8,849 nt of DNA from JASBZA01 sp964392065. Its GTDB lineage: Bacteria > Bacillota > Clostridia > Saccharofermentanales > Fastidiosipilaceae. Of the stretch, positions 1-6,081 are shown piece by piece. The stretch is from positions 1-8,849 of the forward strand of contig CAYMOG010000050.1 in the NCBI GenBank assembly GCA_964392065.1. The letters run 5' to 3'. The first letter of the stretch is position 1, and the number at the start of each line of letters is the position of its first letter. The position numbers and the translations under genes are program-made. The notes beneath the pieces are model-generated. The model was not told the DNA's origin and ran no database searches. It saw only the letters and a list, made by a program, of their open reading frames with translations.

Positions 1-1100
1 ACCTTTCCTCACAAGATACGCTTATCCATACTATTGATGAAAGCATAATGACATCATATATGGAAGACGTGAAGAGGCAGTCTTTCTTGGACAAGCAAGT
101 GAATAGGGATTTGTCGATTGTGTACACACCCTTACATGGTACAGGACTTATGCCTGTGACGCGTGTTCTGGAAGAGAGTGGATATTCTCAAGTTCATGTC
201 GTCGAAGCGCAGGCTGTTGCCGATGGCAATTTTCCTACCAGTCCAGAACCTAATCCTGAATATAAAGAGAGTTTTCGCATGGCTTTGGACTTGGCCCTAG
301 ACGTACATGCGGATCTCGTGTTTGCTACAGATCCTGACTGTGATCGTTTAGGAGTTGCTGTTAAGCATGGAGATCAGTATCAACTGCTTACGGGAAATGA
401 AGTAGGTATATTGCTTTTGGATTTTATTTGTCAACATGCGCATAGAGAAAATGCAGTTGCAATTAAGACTATTGTTACAACGGATTTGGCCAGGAAAATT
501 ACGGATCACTATGGTGTCGAGCTTCTAGATGTTTTGACAGGATTTAAATATATTGGTGAGCAAATTGGCGTTATGGAGGCCAAAGGTGAAGAAAATCGTT
601 TCCTCTTCGGATTCGAAGAGAGTAATGGCTATTTAGTAGGAACCTATGTTCGGGATAAAGATGCGGTGGTTGCTTCTCTACTGGTAGCAGACCTCTATGC
701 TTATTATGCCCAACAGGGTAAGAGTATTATATCTAGACTAGAAGAGATCTATGAGCATTTTGGGTATACCTTAAATACGTTATATAGTTATGAATTTAAG
801 GGTGCAAGTGGTTTTGCGAAGATGCAAGAGATTATTGAGCGTTTCAGACGAGAAGATTTAGCATTCGCAGATTTAGAATCTATGGAAGATTATTTAGGTG
901 GGATTCATGATTTACCTTCTTCCGATGTTTTGAAATTCTACTTTGCTGACGAGTCCATAGCAGTGCTTAGGCCTTCTGGAACAGAACCTAAACTCAAACT
1001 TTATTTATCGGTGAGCCGAGAGAATGAGGATAGCGCCAGGCTTGCGGAGAAAAAATTACATGAACGGTTTGTAGAATACATGAATGTGGAACATGCATAA
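1..1100 (+). CDS. Alpha-phosphohexomutase (phosphoglucomutase/phosphomannomutase), 5'-truncated
   Basis: This is the C-terminal part of a cytoplasmic alpha-D-phosphohexomutase, an enzyme that interconverts hexose 1-phosphate and hexose 6-phosphate (glucose and/or mannose). The frame is open from the window edge (first full codon at position 3), so the ATG at 48 is internal. About 365 residues are present; PgcA-type relatives run to roughly 570-580, so some 200 N-terminal residues, including the active-site serine loop, lie outside. Visible signatures are the metal-binding loop DPDCDR (330-347), the sugar-specificity loop FGFEESNGY (606-632) and the phosphate-binding loop RPSGTEP (969-989) near the C-terminus. 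The TAA stop is at 1098-1100 and the gene converges on the LacI-type gene with a 37-base gap. It could be an ordinary housekeeping mutase, but its position beside a mannose 1-phosphate-producing phosphorylase makes a phosphomannomutase role attractive. Family assignment is firm; glucose versus mannose preference is not readable here. Confidence 0.93.
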   Translation, partial: LSSQDTLIHTIDESIMTSYMEDVKRQSFLDKQVNRDLSIVYTPLHGTGLMPVTRVLEESGYSQVHVVEAQAVADGNFPTSPEPNPEYKESFRMALDLALDVHADLVFATDPDCDRLGVAVKHGDQYQLLTGNEVGILLLDFICQHAHRENAVAIKTIVTTDLARKITDHYGVELLDVLTGFKYIGEQIGVMEAKGEENRFLFGFEESNGYLVGTYVRDKDAVVASLLVADLYAYYAQQGKSIISRLEEIYEHFGYTLNTLYSYEFKGASGFAKMQEIIERFRREDLAFADLESMEDYLGGIHDLPSSDVLKFYFADESIAVLRPSGTEPKLKLYLSVSRENEDSARLAEKKLHERFVEYMNVEHA

Positions 1101-1137
1101 CCATTAATTTCGCATGCCGATGGCCTAGGCAATTCTA

Positions 1138-2151
1138 CTAGACCAGGCTACCTCGGTAAATAGGCTTCGTATGGATAAATGTGGTGACTAATGGAGAGTC
1201 AGGATGGTTTATACGATAGAGAATTCCACTGGCTAAGCGTTGGCCTATAGCCCTTGTATTTACTTCTGCCGTTGTATAACGCCCCGCGATTTTAGGGTAT
1301 TCTAAGTTGTTATCAAAACCTGAAAATATAATGTTTTTTGTAGGGAGTTTACGTTGGTTATAGTGTTGTACAACAAAGTTTAATAAAAAATCACTAGCAC
1401 AAATTACGGCATCTTCTGTTTGCTTCAAACTATCTAGGAAAAGGCTAATCTCTTTCTGGTGCTCTTCAAATTTAAGACGCTTGGTCAAATGGTATCGAGG
1501 GTCAGGTACGAGTCCCCAATCACTTAGTGCGGATAAGTAGCCTTGATAACGGTCCATATTGGTCTGGGCATAGTGAATATCTCCTATGAAACAGAGTCTC
1601 TTGACATTCCTAGACATAATACGGTTCGTTATTTGACGCATGGTGTTGAAACCCTCGATCATCAATACATCACCTCTTAGTTCCATGGACGTTTTCCCTG
1701 GAGGTGTGTCGAGGAATATCTTGGGTAGCTCTAACTGGCTTAACATGGAGAGTAAGCGTTCAGAATAAACGTTCAGAACAATAATACCTGTTACAGAACC
1801 ATCGGTTAGAGACTTAGGTAAGACATATCCAGCTTGGTAAGACTGAGGTACGAACGAATAAATCAGATTTATATTTCGCTGTGCGAAATCAATGGCTAGT
1901 TCATGGATGATGTCCATCCAAAATCTAGAGGACTCTGGCCTTGAGACTACGACTGCTATATTTTTCGTAGCATGAAGGGATGGGGAGACGCCTGGAGATC
2001 TCTGAGAACTATAGCCCAATTCTTTTGCTTTTTCTAGAATTTCTTGACGTAAAGCTTGGGATACGCCAGCTTTATTATTAAATGCTTTCCAAACCGTTAC
2101 TCGAGATGTACCGACGGCGTCTGCAATATCTTGCATTGTTGCTTTTGACAT
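1138..2151 (-). CDS. LacI-family transcriptional regulator
   Basis: This 337-residue protein is a LacI/GalR-family DNA-binding regulator, normally a ligand-responsive repressor. An N-terminal helix-turn-helix (about residues 4-25, with MQDIADAVGTSRVTVWKAF) is followed by helix 3 (VSQALRQEILEKAKELGYS) and a periplasmic-binding-protein-like effector domain beginning near NIAVVV. Length is normal for the family. Two adjacent ATG codons exist, at 2154 and 2151. The GGAGG at 2158-2162 lies only 3 bases from the first but 6 from the second, so I start at 2151. The hinge after helix 3 reads YSSQRSPGVSPSLHATK and lacks the usual PNxxARSL hinge helix; it contains two prolines and a glycine. The gene is divergent from the ABC transporter genes across 286 bases, the classical arrangement for a local repressor. 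The effector is unknown; a manno-oligosaccharide or mannose phosphate would fit the neighbours. Confidence 0.93.
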   Translation of the reverse strand: MSKATMQDIADAVGTSRVTVWKAFNNKAGVSQALRQEILEKAKELGYSSQRSPGVSPSLHATKNIAVVVSRPESSRFWMDIIHELAIDFAQRNINLIYSFVPQSYQAGYVLPKSLTDGSVTGIIVLNVYSERLLSMLSQLELPKIFLDTPPGKTSMELRGDVLMIEGFNTMRQITNRIMSRNVKRLCFIGDIHYAQTNMDRYQGYLSALSDWGLVPDPRYHLTKRLKFEEHQKEISLFLDSLKQTEDAVICASDFLLNFVVQHYNQRKLPTKNIIFSGFDNNLEYPKIAGRYTTAEVNTRAIGQRLASGILYRINHPDSPLVTTFIHTKPIYRGSLV

Positions 2152-2157
2152 CATTTG

Positions 2158-2162
2158 CCTCC
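2158..2162 (-). promoter_or_regulatory. Ribosome binding site of the LacI-family gene
   Basis: GGAGG on the minus strand. It decides between two adjacent ATG codons: 3 bases separate it from the ATG at 2154 (too close) and 6 bases from the ATG at 2151 (normal spacing). Confidence 0.75.
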
Positions 2163-2235
2163 AGATAGTTCATAGTTTCTAATTAGTTTTTGCTAAAAGC
2201 TATTTCACTTTACTACAAGTATATTATATAGAAAA

Positions 2236-2264
2236 AGTATAACAGATAATGTTAACAATGTTAA
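2236..2264 (-). promoter_or_regulatory. Predicted promoter of the LacI-family gene
   Basis: Read on the minus strand, TTAACA (-35, plus-strand 2259-2264) and TATACT (-10, 2236-2241) are separated by exactly 17 bases. Each box differs from the sigma-A consensus at one position. The -35 box and spacer coincide with the 15-bp palindrome at 2251-2265, so a protein bound there would block this promoter, suggesting autoregulation (inference). A nearby perfect TATAAT (plus-strand ATTATA, about 2222-2228) has no well-spaced -35. Confidence 0.6.
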
Positions 2265-2265
2265 C
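2251..2265. repeat. Perfect 15-bp palindrome GTTAACAATGTTAAC, candidate operator
   Basis: Two 7-base arms, GTTAACA and TGTTAAC, mirror each other around a single central A. The same stretch can be read as a tandem duplication of AATGTTAAC (2248-2256 and 2257-2265). It covers part of the -35 box and spacer of the predicted LacI-gene promoter. A related GTTAAC-rich sequence lies at 2410-2426, just after the transporter promoter. Together they are the best candidates for the binding site of the divergent regulator; binding is inferred, not shown. Confidence 0.6.
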
Positions 2266-2307
2266 TATTTTTCCAGAAATAAAAATAAAACTCACCAAAT
2301 AAAATAG

Positions 2308-2319
2308 GTAAATATTTAC
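2308..2319. repeat. Perfect 12-bp palindrome GTAAATATTTAC
   Basis: This perfect palindrome lies mid-way between the two predicted promoters, about 36 bases before the transporter -35 box. With its flanks it reads GGTAAATATTTACA, which resembles LacI-family operators of the TGTAAA-CG-TTTACA type but with an AT-only centre in place of CpG. It could be an auxiliary operator, a site for another regulator, or chance in AT-rich DNA. Confidence 0.4.
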
Positions 2320-2355
2320 ATACATTACAAAGTGAATAATTTACTAAAATATTGC

Positions 2356-2372
2356 TTGACATATATTGTCAA
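2356..2372. repeat. Inverted repeat TTGACA-N5-TGTCAA overlapping the -35 box
   Basis: Two perfect 6-base arms, TTGACA (2356-2361) and TGTCAA (2367-2372), are separated by TATAT. The left arm is the -35 hexamer of the predicted transporter promoter, so a dimeric regulator bound here would exclude RNA polymerase. It may be an operator or a coincidence of the -35 sequence. Confidence 0.4.
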
Positions 2373-2385
2373 AAAGCACTAATAT
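2356..2385 (+). promoter_or_regulatory. Predicted promoter of the sugar ABC transporter operon
   Basis: A consensus -35 box TTGACA (2356-2361) is followed after 18 bases by TAATAT (2380-2385) as -10. Transcription would start near 2392, giving a leader of about 45 bases before the first permease gene. The -10 is imperfect, as expected for a regulated promoter. The -35 box is one arm of an inverted repeat and the leader carries a GTTAAC cluster, either of which could be an operator. Confidence 0.6.
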
Positions 2386-2409
2386 AGAATACATAGACAG
2401 TTTCGTTTA

Positions 2410-2426
2410 GTTAACTGTTAAGTTAA
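2410..2426. repeat. GTTAAC-rich inverted repeat in the transporter leader, candidate operator
   Basis: GTTAAC at 2410-2415 starts a 16-bp imperfect palindrome, TTAACTGTTAAGTTAA (2411-2426), with 6-base arms TTAACT and AGTTAA around GTTA. It shares the TTAAC/GTTAA half-site with the palindrome at the LacI-gene promoter. It lies about 18 bases downstream of the predicted transcription start, a position where a bound repressor can block initiation or elongation. Confidence 0.5.
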
Positions 2427-2430
2427 GTGT

Positions 2431-2436
2431 AAAGGA
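2431..2436 (+). promoter_or_regulatory. Ribosome binding site AAAGGA of the first permease gene
   Basis: This Shine-Dalgarno-like sequence ends only 1 base before the GTG at 2438 but 10 bases before an in-frame TTG at 2447. The spacing therefore favours the TTG if this site is really used, leaving the start of the first permease unsettled. Confidence 0.5.
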
Positions 2437-2437
2437 T

Positions 2438-3409
2438 GTGCCGACATTGCAAGAAAACATTGCATTAAAAAAGAAAAAACGTAAGCGTTGGACTCGGGAC
2501 GATACAGAACTTGCTATTTTAGGATTGCCTACCGTTTTTTGGTTTATAATTTTTTCCTATTTGCCTATGTTTGGTGTCATCATAGCGTTTAAAGATTTTA
2601 GAATTACTCCTGGTAGAGGTTTTATATACAGCTTATTTCAGAGCGAATGGGTGTTATTTGATAACTTCCAATTCTTTTTGCAGAGTAACACCTTCAGTCT
2701 CTTGATGAGAAATACAATCCTTTATAATGTTGTGTTTATCACGCTAGGAATTGTTCTTCCCGTCACCCTCGCAATTCTGATGAGTAACTTATATAACCGC
2801 AAGGCGTCGAAGGTCTATCAAACGCTTATGTTTTTCCCATATTTCTTATCATGGGTGGTAGTGAGCTATTTCGTATTTGCTTTTCTGAATCCTTCTAGAG
2901 GATTAGCTAATCAAATTATTGAGTTCTTCGGTGGTGATTCGGTACGTTGGTATTCGGATTCTAGGTTTTGGCCCTATATTTTAATTTTCATGAGCCAATG
3001 GAAATCCATCGGTTATAGTATGGTTATCTACCTTGCAAGCATTACGGGCATGGATCAAGAAGTCTATGAGAGCGCTATGTTAGATGGTGCCTCTAAATTC
3101 CAACAAGCACGTTATATAACCTTACCTCAACTTAAACCTATTATCATTATTATGTTTATCTTATCTGTTGGTAGGATTTTCTACTCGGATTTCGGCTTGT
3201 TCTGGCAAGTAACCCAGGGCGTACCGAACTCTCTACATCGTGTAGCCGAAACGTTTGATACCTTTATATATAAGAGTTTAACTCAAGGTTCTGCAACACT
3301 TGGGCGTACGGCAGCAGCCAGCTTATTCCAAGCCATTGCATGTTGTATAACTATTCTATTGGCCAACTTTATCGTCTCCAAGATCGATAATGAGAGTGCA
3401 TTAATTTAG
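2438..3409 (+). CDS. Sugar ABC transporter permease, LplB-type (CUT1 family)
   Basis: This is an integral-membrane subunit of a binding-protein-dependent carbohydrate ABC importer. The 323-residue protein has a very basic N-terminus (KKKKRKR near residues 11-17) and about six hydrophobic segments, roughly at 27-51, 92-116, 128-150, 178-202, 234-256 and 291-314. The cytoplasmic EAA loop, which docks on the ATPase, appears as ESAMLDGAS (211-219) leading into ITLPQLKP. The N-terminal YLPMFGVIIAFKDF pattern is characteristic of LplB-like permeases that work with LipO/LplA-type binding proteins. The frame has no ATG near its beginning. GTG at 2438 gives the longest form, and TTG at 2447 is better spaced from AAAGGA; the difference is three residues. 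It is the first gene of the operon and is followed after 13 bases by its partner permease. Family and role are firm; the sugar is not readable. Confidence 0.95.
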   Translation: MPTLQENIALKKKKRKRWTRDDTELAILGLPTVFWFIIFSYLPMFGVIIAFKDFRITPGRGFIYSLFQSEWVLFDNFQFFLQSNTFSLLMRNTILYNVVFITLGIVLPVTLAILMSNLYNRKASKVYQTLMFFPYFLSWVVVSYFVFAFLNPSRGLANQIIEFFGGDSVRWYSDSRFWPYILIFMSQWKSIGYSMVIYLASITGMDQEVYESAMLDGASKFQQARYITLPQLKPIIIIMFILSVGRIFYSDFGLFWQVTQGVPNSLHRVAETFDTFIYKSLTQGSATLGRTAAASLFQAIACCITILLANFIVSKIDNESALI

Positions 3410-3422
3410 GAAGGGGGAAGAT

Positions 3423-4346
3423 ATGTCTAATACCGTTACAAATAAGAAGAACTACCGTATTAATGCGGTTAAGCCGATGACCAATTTCTGGTTCAATGTA
3501 TTATTTATACTTCTGGCCTTCATGTGTATATTCCCCTTTGTCTATGTGTTTATGATTTCTATCTCTTCGACGGAGTCTATACGTCAAGTAGGCTATAGCA
3601 TTACACCAGTAGAGTTTTCTACCAAAGCATATGAGTTCCTATGGAACGAGAGAGATAGTATCTTCAGCGCTTTATGGGTATCCATACGTGTTACAGTTAT
3701 AGGTACTGTACTTAGTGTTTTACTTACAACTACTATGGGTTATGTTCTCTCCAGGAAATCTTTTAAGCTTAGACAATTTTATGTTTGGATTGTGTTCATA
3801 CCGATGATTTTCAACGGTGGTATGGTGGCGAATTTCGTTATCGTATCTTACTTCTTGAACCTTCAGAATACGATCTGGGCACTTATCCTACCGCTCTTAG
3901 TATCAAGTTTTAACATAATTATATGTCGAACTTTCTTCCAAACCACTATACCCGATTCTATTATTGAATCGGCAAAAATGGATGGCGCGTCACAGTTAGG
4001 TATTTTCTTCCGTATAGTCGCACCGATATCGAAACCTGTTTTTGCCACAATGGCACTGTTTTCAACCTTCGGTTATTGGAACGACTGGTTCCAATCGTCC
4101 CTTTATATTTCCGATACTAAACTCGTTTCTCTACAAGCGTTACTCAACACGATGATGAGAAATCTTGAATACATAGCAAATAATCCAACCGCTGGTTTAA
4201 CCGCTCAGCAGTATAAAGCCCAAATGCCATCGGAATCTGTCCGTATGGCCATCGCAGTCGTCATTGTTATCCCAATTGCTTGTGCTTATCCGTTCTTCCA
4301 AAGATATTTTATCTCCGGATTAACAATAGGCGCGGTGAAAGGGTAA
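3423..4346 (+). CDS. Sugar ABC transporter permease, LplC-type (CUT1 family)
   Basis: This is the second membrane subunit, forming a heterodimeric channel with the preceding permease. It has 307 residues with about six hydrophobic segments, near 24-47, 84-108, 119-142, 149-170, 203-220 and 273-297. The EAA loop reads ESAKMDGAS (182-190), followed by IVAPISKP. The C-terminal pattern RYFISGLTIGAVKG is the usual ending of the MalG/LplC-side permeases. The stretch NPTAGLTAQQYKAQMPSESV (about 254-273) before the last membrane segment is typical of LplC-like proteins. The ATG at 3423 follows a purine-rich ribosome binding site (AAGGGGGAAG, 3411-3420). It lies 13 bases after the first permease and 33 bases before the binding-protein gene, with no terminator between, so the three form one operon. 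No ATPase gene is in this operon, as is normal for Lpl-type importers that borrow an MsmX/MsiK-like ATPase. Confidence 0.95.
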   Translation: MSNTVTNKKNYRINAVKPMTNFWFNVLFILLAFMCIFPFVYVFMISISSTESIRQVGYSITPVEFSTKAYEFLWNERDSIFSALWVSIRVTVIGTVLSVLLTTTMGYVLSRKSFKLRQFYVWIVFIPMIFNGGMVANFVIVSYFLNLQNTIWALILPLLVSSFNIIICRTFFQTTIPDSIIESAKMDGASQLGIFFRIVAPISKPVFATMALFSTFGYWNDWFQSSLYISDTKLVSLQALLNTMMRNLEYIANNPTAGLTAQQYKAQMPSESVRMAIAVVIVIPIACAYPFFQRYFISGLTIGAVKG

Positions 4347-4379
4347 ATAATAGAAAAAAGAAAAGAAGGAGAGTTAACA

Positions 4380-5951
4380 ATGAAAAAATTTCACAAATTT
4401 TTTGCAGTAGCTATGGCATCCGTAATGGTGCTTGGTTTAGCCTCATGTGGTCCAACAGAATCTACAACGACCACATCCGAAGCCGGACCTGTTGAGACTA
4501 CTACAGAAGGATCGGTAGAAGAAACTACCGCCGCTCCATCAGAAACCACAACCGATGCGGAAGTTTCTGAACCTGAGGAAACCACAACAGAAGAAGGTAC
4601 AGAGCCTGCTGGCGAAGTAACAACACTGAAGTGGGTAGCCGTTGGTGGTCAACAACCAGACAACTACGACGCATGGAAAGCTAATCTTGATGAATATATG
4701 AAAGACAAGATTGGTGTAGCCATTGAGAAAGAAATTATCCCTTGGGGTGATTGGGATAACCGTCGTTCTGTTCTTGTAGCAACTAGTCAAGATTGGGATA
4801 TTATGTTCACCAATGGTGGTACATTCTATAATGATGTTCAAATTAATGCATTTGCAGATATTACAGACATCCTCCCAACTGCGGCTCCTGAACTCTACGA
4901 TATGATCCCTGAAGGTTACTGGGAAGCTGCCAAGATTAATGGCAAAATCTATGCCGTACCTACTTATAAAGACAGTTCCCAAACTGAATACACTGTATGG
5001 GACGTAGCCGTAGCAGAAGCTGCTGGTGTAGATCCTAATTCTGTAACAGACTGGGCAACATTAGAACCTGCTCTTAAAGCCATTACAGAACATCTAGGCG
5101 AACCTGCCTTCCCACTAGAATCTGGTGGTGCCACCTTTCTAGCGATGACTTATGATCCACTAGGTATTGGTGATACCGCAGCAGGTGTTCTCTATAATGA
5201 TGAAGAAGCCAAGGTCGTTTCGATCTTCGAACAGCCTGAAATCATGGACGGTCTAGTACATCTACATAGATTCATGAATGAAGGTTATATCAATGATGAC
5301 GCCGTTGCTCTGGCGGAAGCTCCATCTTATAAGCCAGTAAGTATTGCACAGGGTTGGTCCAAAGCAGCAGACACCGTATGGGGTCCTCAAATGGGCGTAG
5401 AAGCCGTTGCCGTACAATTCGGTCCTACCGTAGTATCTAATGAAACCGTTCGTGGTTCTCTAAATGCTATTTCTTCTGGTACTGCAGAACCTGAAAAGGC
5501 TCTAGCCTTCCTAGAATTAGTAAATACAGATACATTCGTACGTGATGCATTCTATTATGGTTTAGAAGGCGATAACTTCGAGTATACTGCCGATAAGAAA
5601 GTGCATAAGTTAAATACTGACTGGCCAATGGCTGGTTATACACAAGGTACATTCTTCAATGTATCTCCATTGGAAACCCAAGATTTCGATTATTGGGATG
5701 AAGTAGAAGAACTCAACGAAAAGGCTGAGCCTTCTGTACTTCTAGGTTTCACTTATGATCCAGCAAATGTGACAAACGAAATTGCAAACATGCAAGAAAT
5801 CGTAAAACGTCATAAGAGTGAACTCTTAACCGGTACCGTAAATCCAGAAGAAGCCGTTCCACAGATGATGGGCGAACTTCGCGATGCAGGTTTCGACAAA
5901 ATTGTTGAAGATATGCAAGCACAAGTAGACGAATTTATGGCGAATAGGTAA
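4380..5951 (+). CDS. Extracellular sugar-binding lipoprotein of the ABC importer (LplA/LipO-like)
   Basis: This 523-residue lipoprotein is the substrate-capturing subunit, anchored outside the membrane. A basic start and hydrophobic core (residues 1-19) lead to the lipobox LASC, with the lipidated cysteine at 23. Residues 24 to about 82 form a low-complexity Thr/Glu/Ser/Pro tether with repeated ETTT units. The folded family-1 solute-binding domain follows from about LKWVAVGG. The C-terminal part from about residue 380 (FVRDAFYYGLEGDNFEY, then GTFFNVSP) resembles the DUF3502 region found in LipO/LplA-type binding proteins that pair with LplB/LplC permeases. The ATG is preceded by AAGGAG (4366-4371) at 8 bases. 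A strong terminator follows 32 bases after the stop, so this is probably the last gene of the main transcript. Binding specificity cannot be read; the neighbouring enzymes suggest a mannose-containing oligosaccharide. Confidence 0.94.
   Translation: MKKFHKFFAVAMASVMVLGLASCGPTESTTTTSEAGPVETTTEGSVEETTAAPSETTTDAEVSEPEETTTEEGTEPAGEVTTLKWVAVGGQQPDNYDAWKANLDEYMKDKIGVAIEKEIIPWGDWDNRRSVLVATSQDWDIMFTNGGTFYNDVQINAFADITDILPTAAPELYDMIPEGYWEAAKINGKIYAVPTYKDSSQTEYTVWDVAVAEAAGVDPNSVTDWATLEPALKAITEHLGEPAFPLESGGATFLAMTYDPLGIGDTAAGVLYNDEEAKVVSIFEQPEIMDGLVHLHRFMNEGYINDDAVALAEAPSYKPVSIAQGWSKAADTVWGPQMGVEAVAVQFGPTVVSNETVRGSLNAISSGTAEPEKALAFLELVNTDTFVRDAFYYGLEGDNFEYTADKKVHKLNTDWPMAGYTQGTFFNVSPLETQDFDYWDEVEELNEKAEPSVLLGFTYDPANVTNEIANMQEIVKRHKSELLTGTVNPEEAVPQMMGELRDAGFDKIVEDMQAQVDEFMANR
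4452..4625 (+). other. Thr/Glu-rich tether between the lipid anchor and the binding domain
   Basis: Codons just after the lipidated cysteine encode a low-complexity acidic segment with recurring ETTT/EETT units. Part of it is duplicated at DNA level: GAAACCACAAC occurs at 4542-4552 and again in frame at 4578-4588, 36 bases apart. It presumably acts as a flexible spacer that lifts the binding domain through the cell wall; the Thr/Ser richness could also allow O-glycosylation (inference). Confidence 0.7.
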
Positions 5952-5983
5952 GATAAACGCGTTACGCAGTAAGTGACTCATAA

Positions 5984-6017
5984 GGGGTGGGAGCAAACTG
6001 CTTCCACCCCATTTTTT
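5984..6017 (+). terminator. Strong rho-independent terminator after the binding-protein gene
   Basis: A 12-base stem, GGGGTGGGAGCA (5984-5995) pairing with TGCTTCCACCCC (5999-6010) through one G-U wobble, closes a 3-base AAC loop and is followed by A and six T residues (6012-6017). It lies between the transporter genes and the two mannoside-degrading genes. The reverse strand has no matching T-tract, so it is one-directional. Confidence 0.93.
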
Positions 6018-6032
6018 AGGACAAAAGGTCCT
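6018..6032 (+). other. Small hairpin directly after the terminator
   Basis: AGGAC (6018-6022) and GTCCT (6028-6032) can pair around AAAAG. No T-tract follows, so it is not a second terminator by itself. It could shape the 5' end of read-through or processed mRNA; otherwise it has no evident role. I found no convincing -35/-10 pair between 6018 and 6081; TATATT at 6037-6042 has no good -35 partner. Confidence 0.35.
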
Positions 6033-6061
6033 CAATTATATTAAAAAGCTAGACTTAGATT

Positions 6062-6068
6062 AAAGGAG
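6062..6068 (+). promoter_or_regulatory. Near-perfect ribosome binding site AAAGGAG with long spacing to the GH130 start
   Basis: The motif matches the anti-Shine-Dalgarno sequence very well but ends 13 bases before the ATG at 6082, longer than the usual 5-9. No in-frame start codon lies closer; a weaker GAGAG (6073-6077) sits between. The ATG at 6082 remains the best start. Confidence 0.55.
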
Positions 6069-6081
6069 CTTAGAGAGAACA

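Larger units (their letters stand above)
2155..2437. other. Divergent intergenic control region
   Basis: This AT-rich region separates the LacI-type gene (leftward) from the transporter operon (rightward). It holds one sigma-A-like promoter in each direction, a perfect 15-bp palindrome, two further inverted repeats and a perfect 12-bp palindrome, all listed separately. Only one CpG dinucleotide (2404-2405) occurs in it. I see no ORF, RNA gene or riboswitch-like structure. The predicted leader of the transporter mRNA is only about 45 bases, too short for a typical riboswitch. Confidence 0.8.

Noticed and set aside
1101..1137. Possible bidirectional terminator between the convergent mutase and LacI-type genes
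   Set aside because: Only short dyads exist (CATGC/GCATG with a 15-base loop, GCCTAGGC) and there is no T-tract on either strand.
2396..2416. Possible catabolite-response element around the CG at 2404-2405
   Set aside because: Aligned on the CG in both orientations, the flanks miss most fixed positions of the CcpA-site consensus.
4373..4378. GTTAAC between the ribosome binding site and start of the binding-protein gene, as a third operator
   Set aside because: It is a single 6-base copy without a partner half-site and is easily explained by chance in an AT-rich start region.
4280..4495. 71-codon plus-strand frame overlapping the end of the second permease and the start of the binding protein
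   Set aside because: It overlaps two well-supported genes in another frame and its product is basic low-complexity sequence without family features.
4539..4982. 147-codon minus-strand frame inside the binding-protein gene
   Set aside because: It is antisense to a clear coding region, lacks a plausible ribosome binding site and has a Cys/Phe-rich composition typical of a shadow frame.
5826..6035. 69-codon minus-strand frame across the end of the binding-protein gene
   Set aside because: It runs through the terminator hairpin and the end of a real gene, so it is not credible as a coding sequence.
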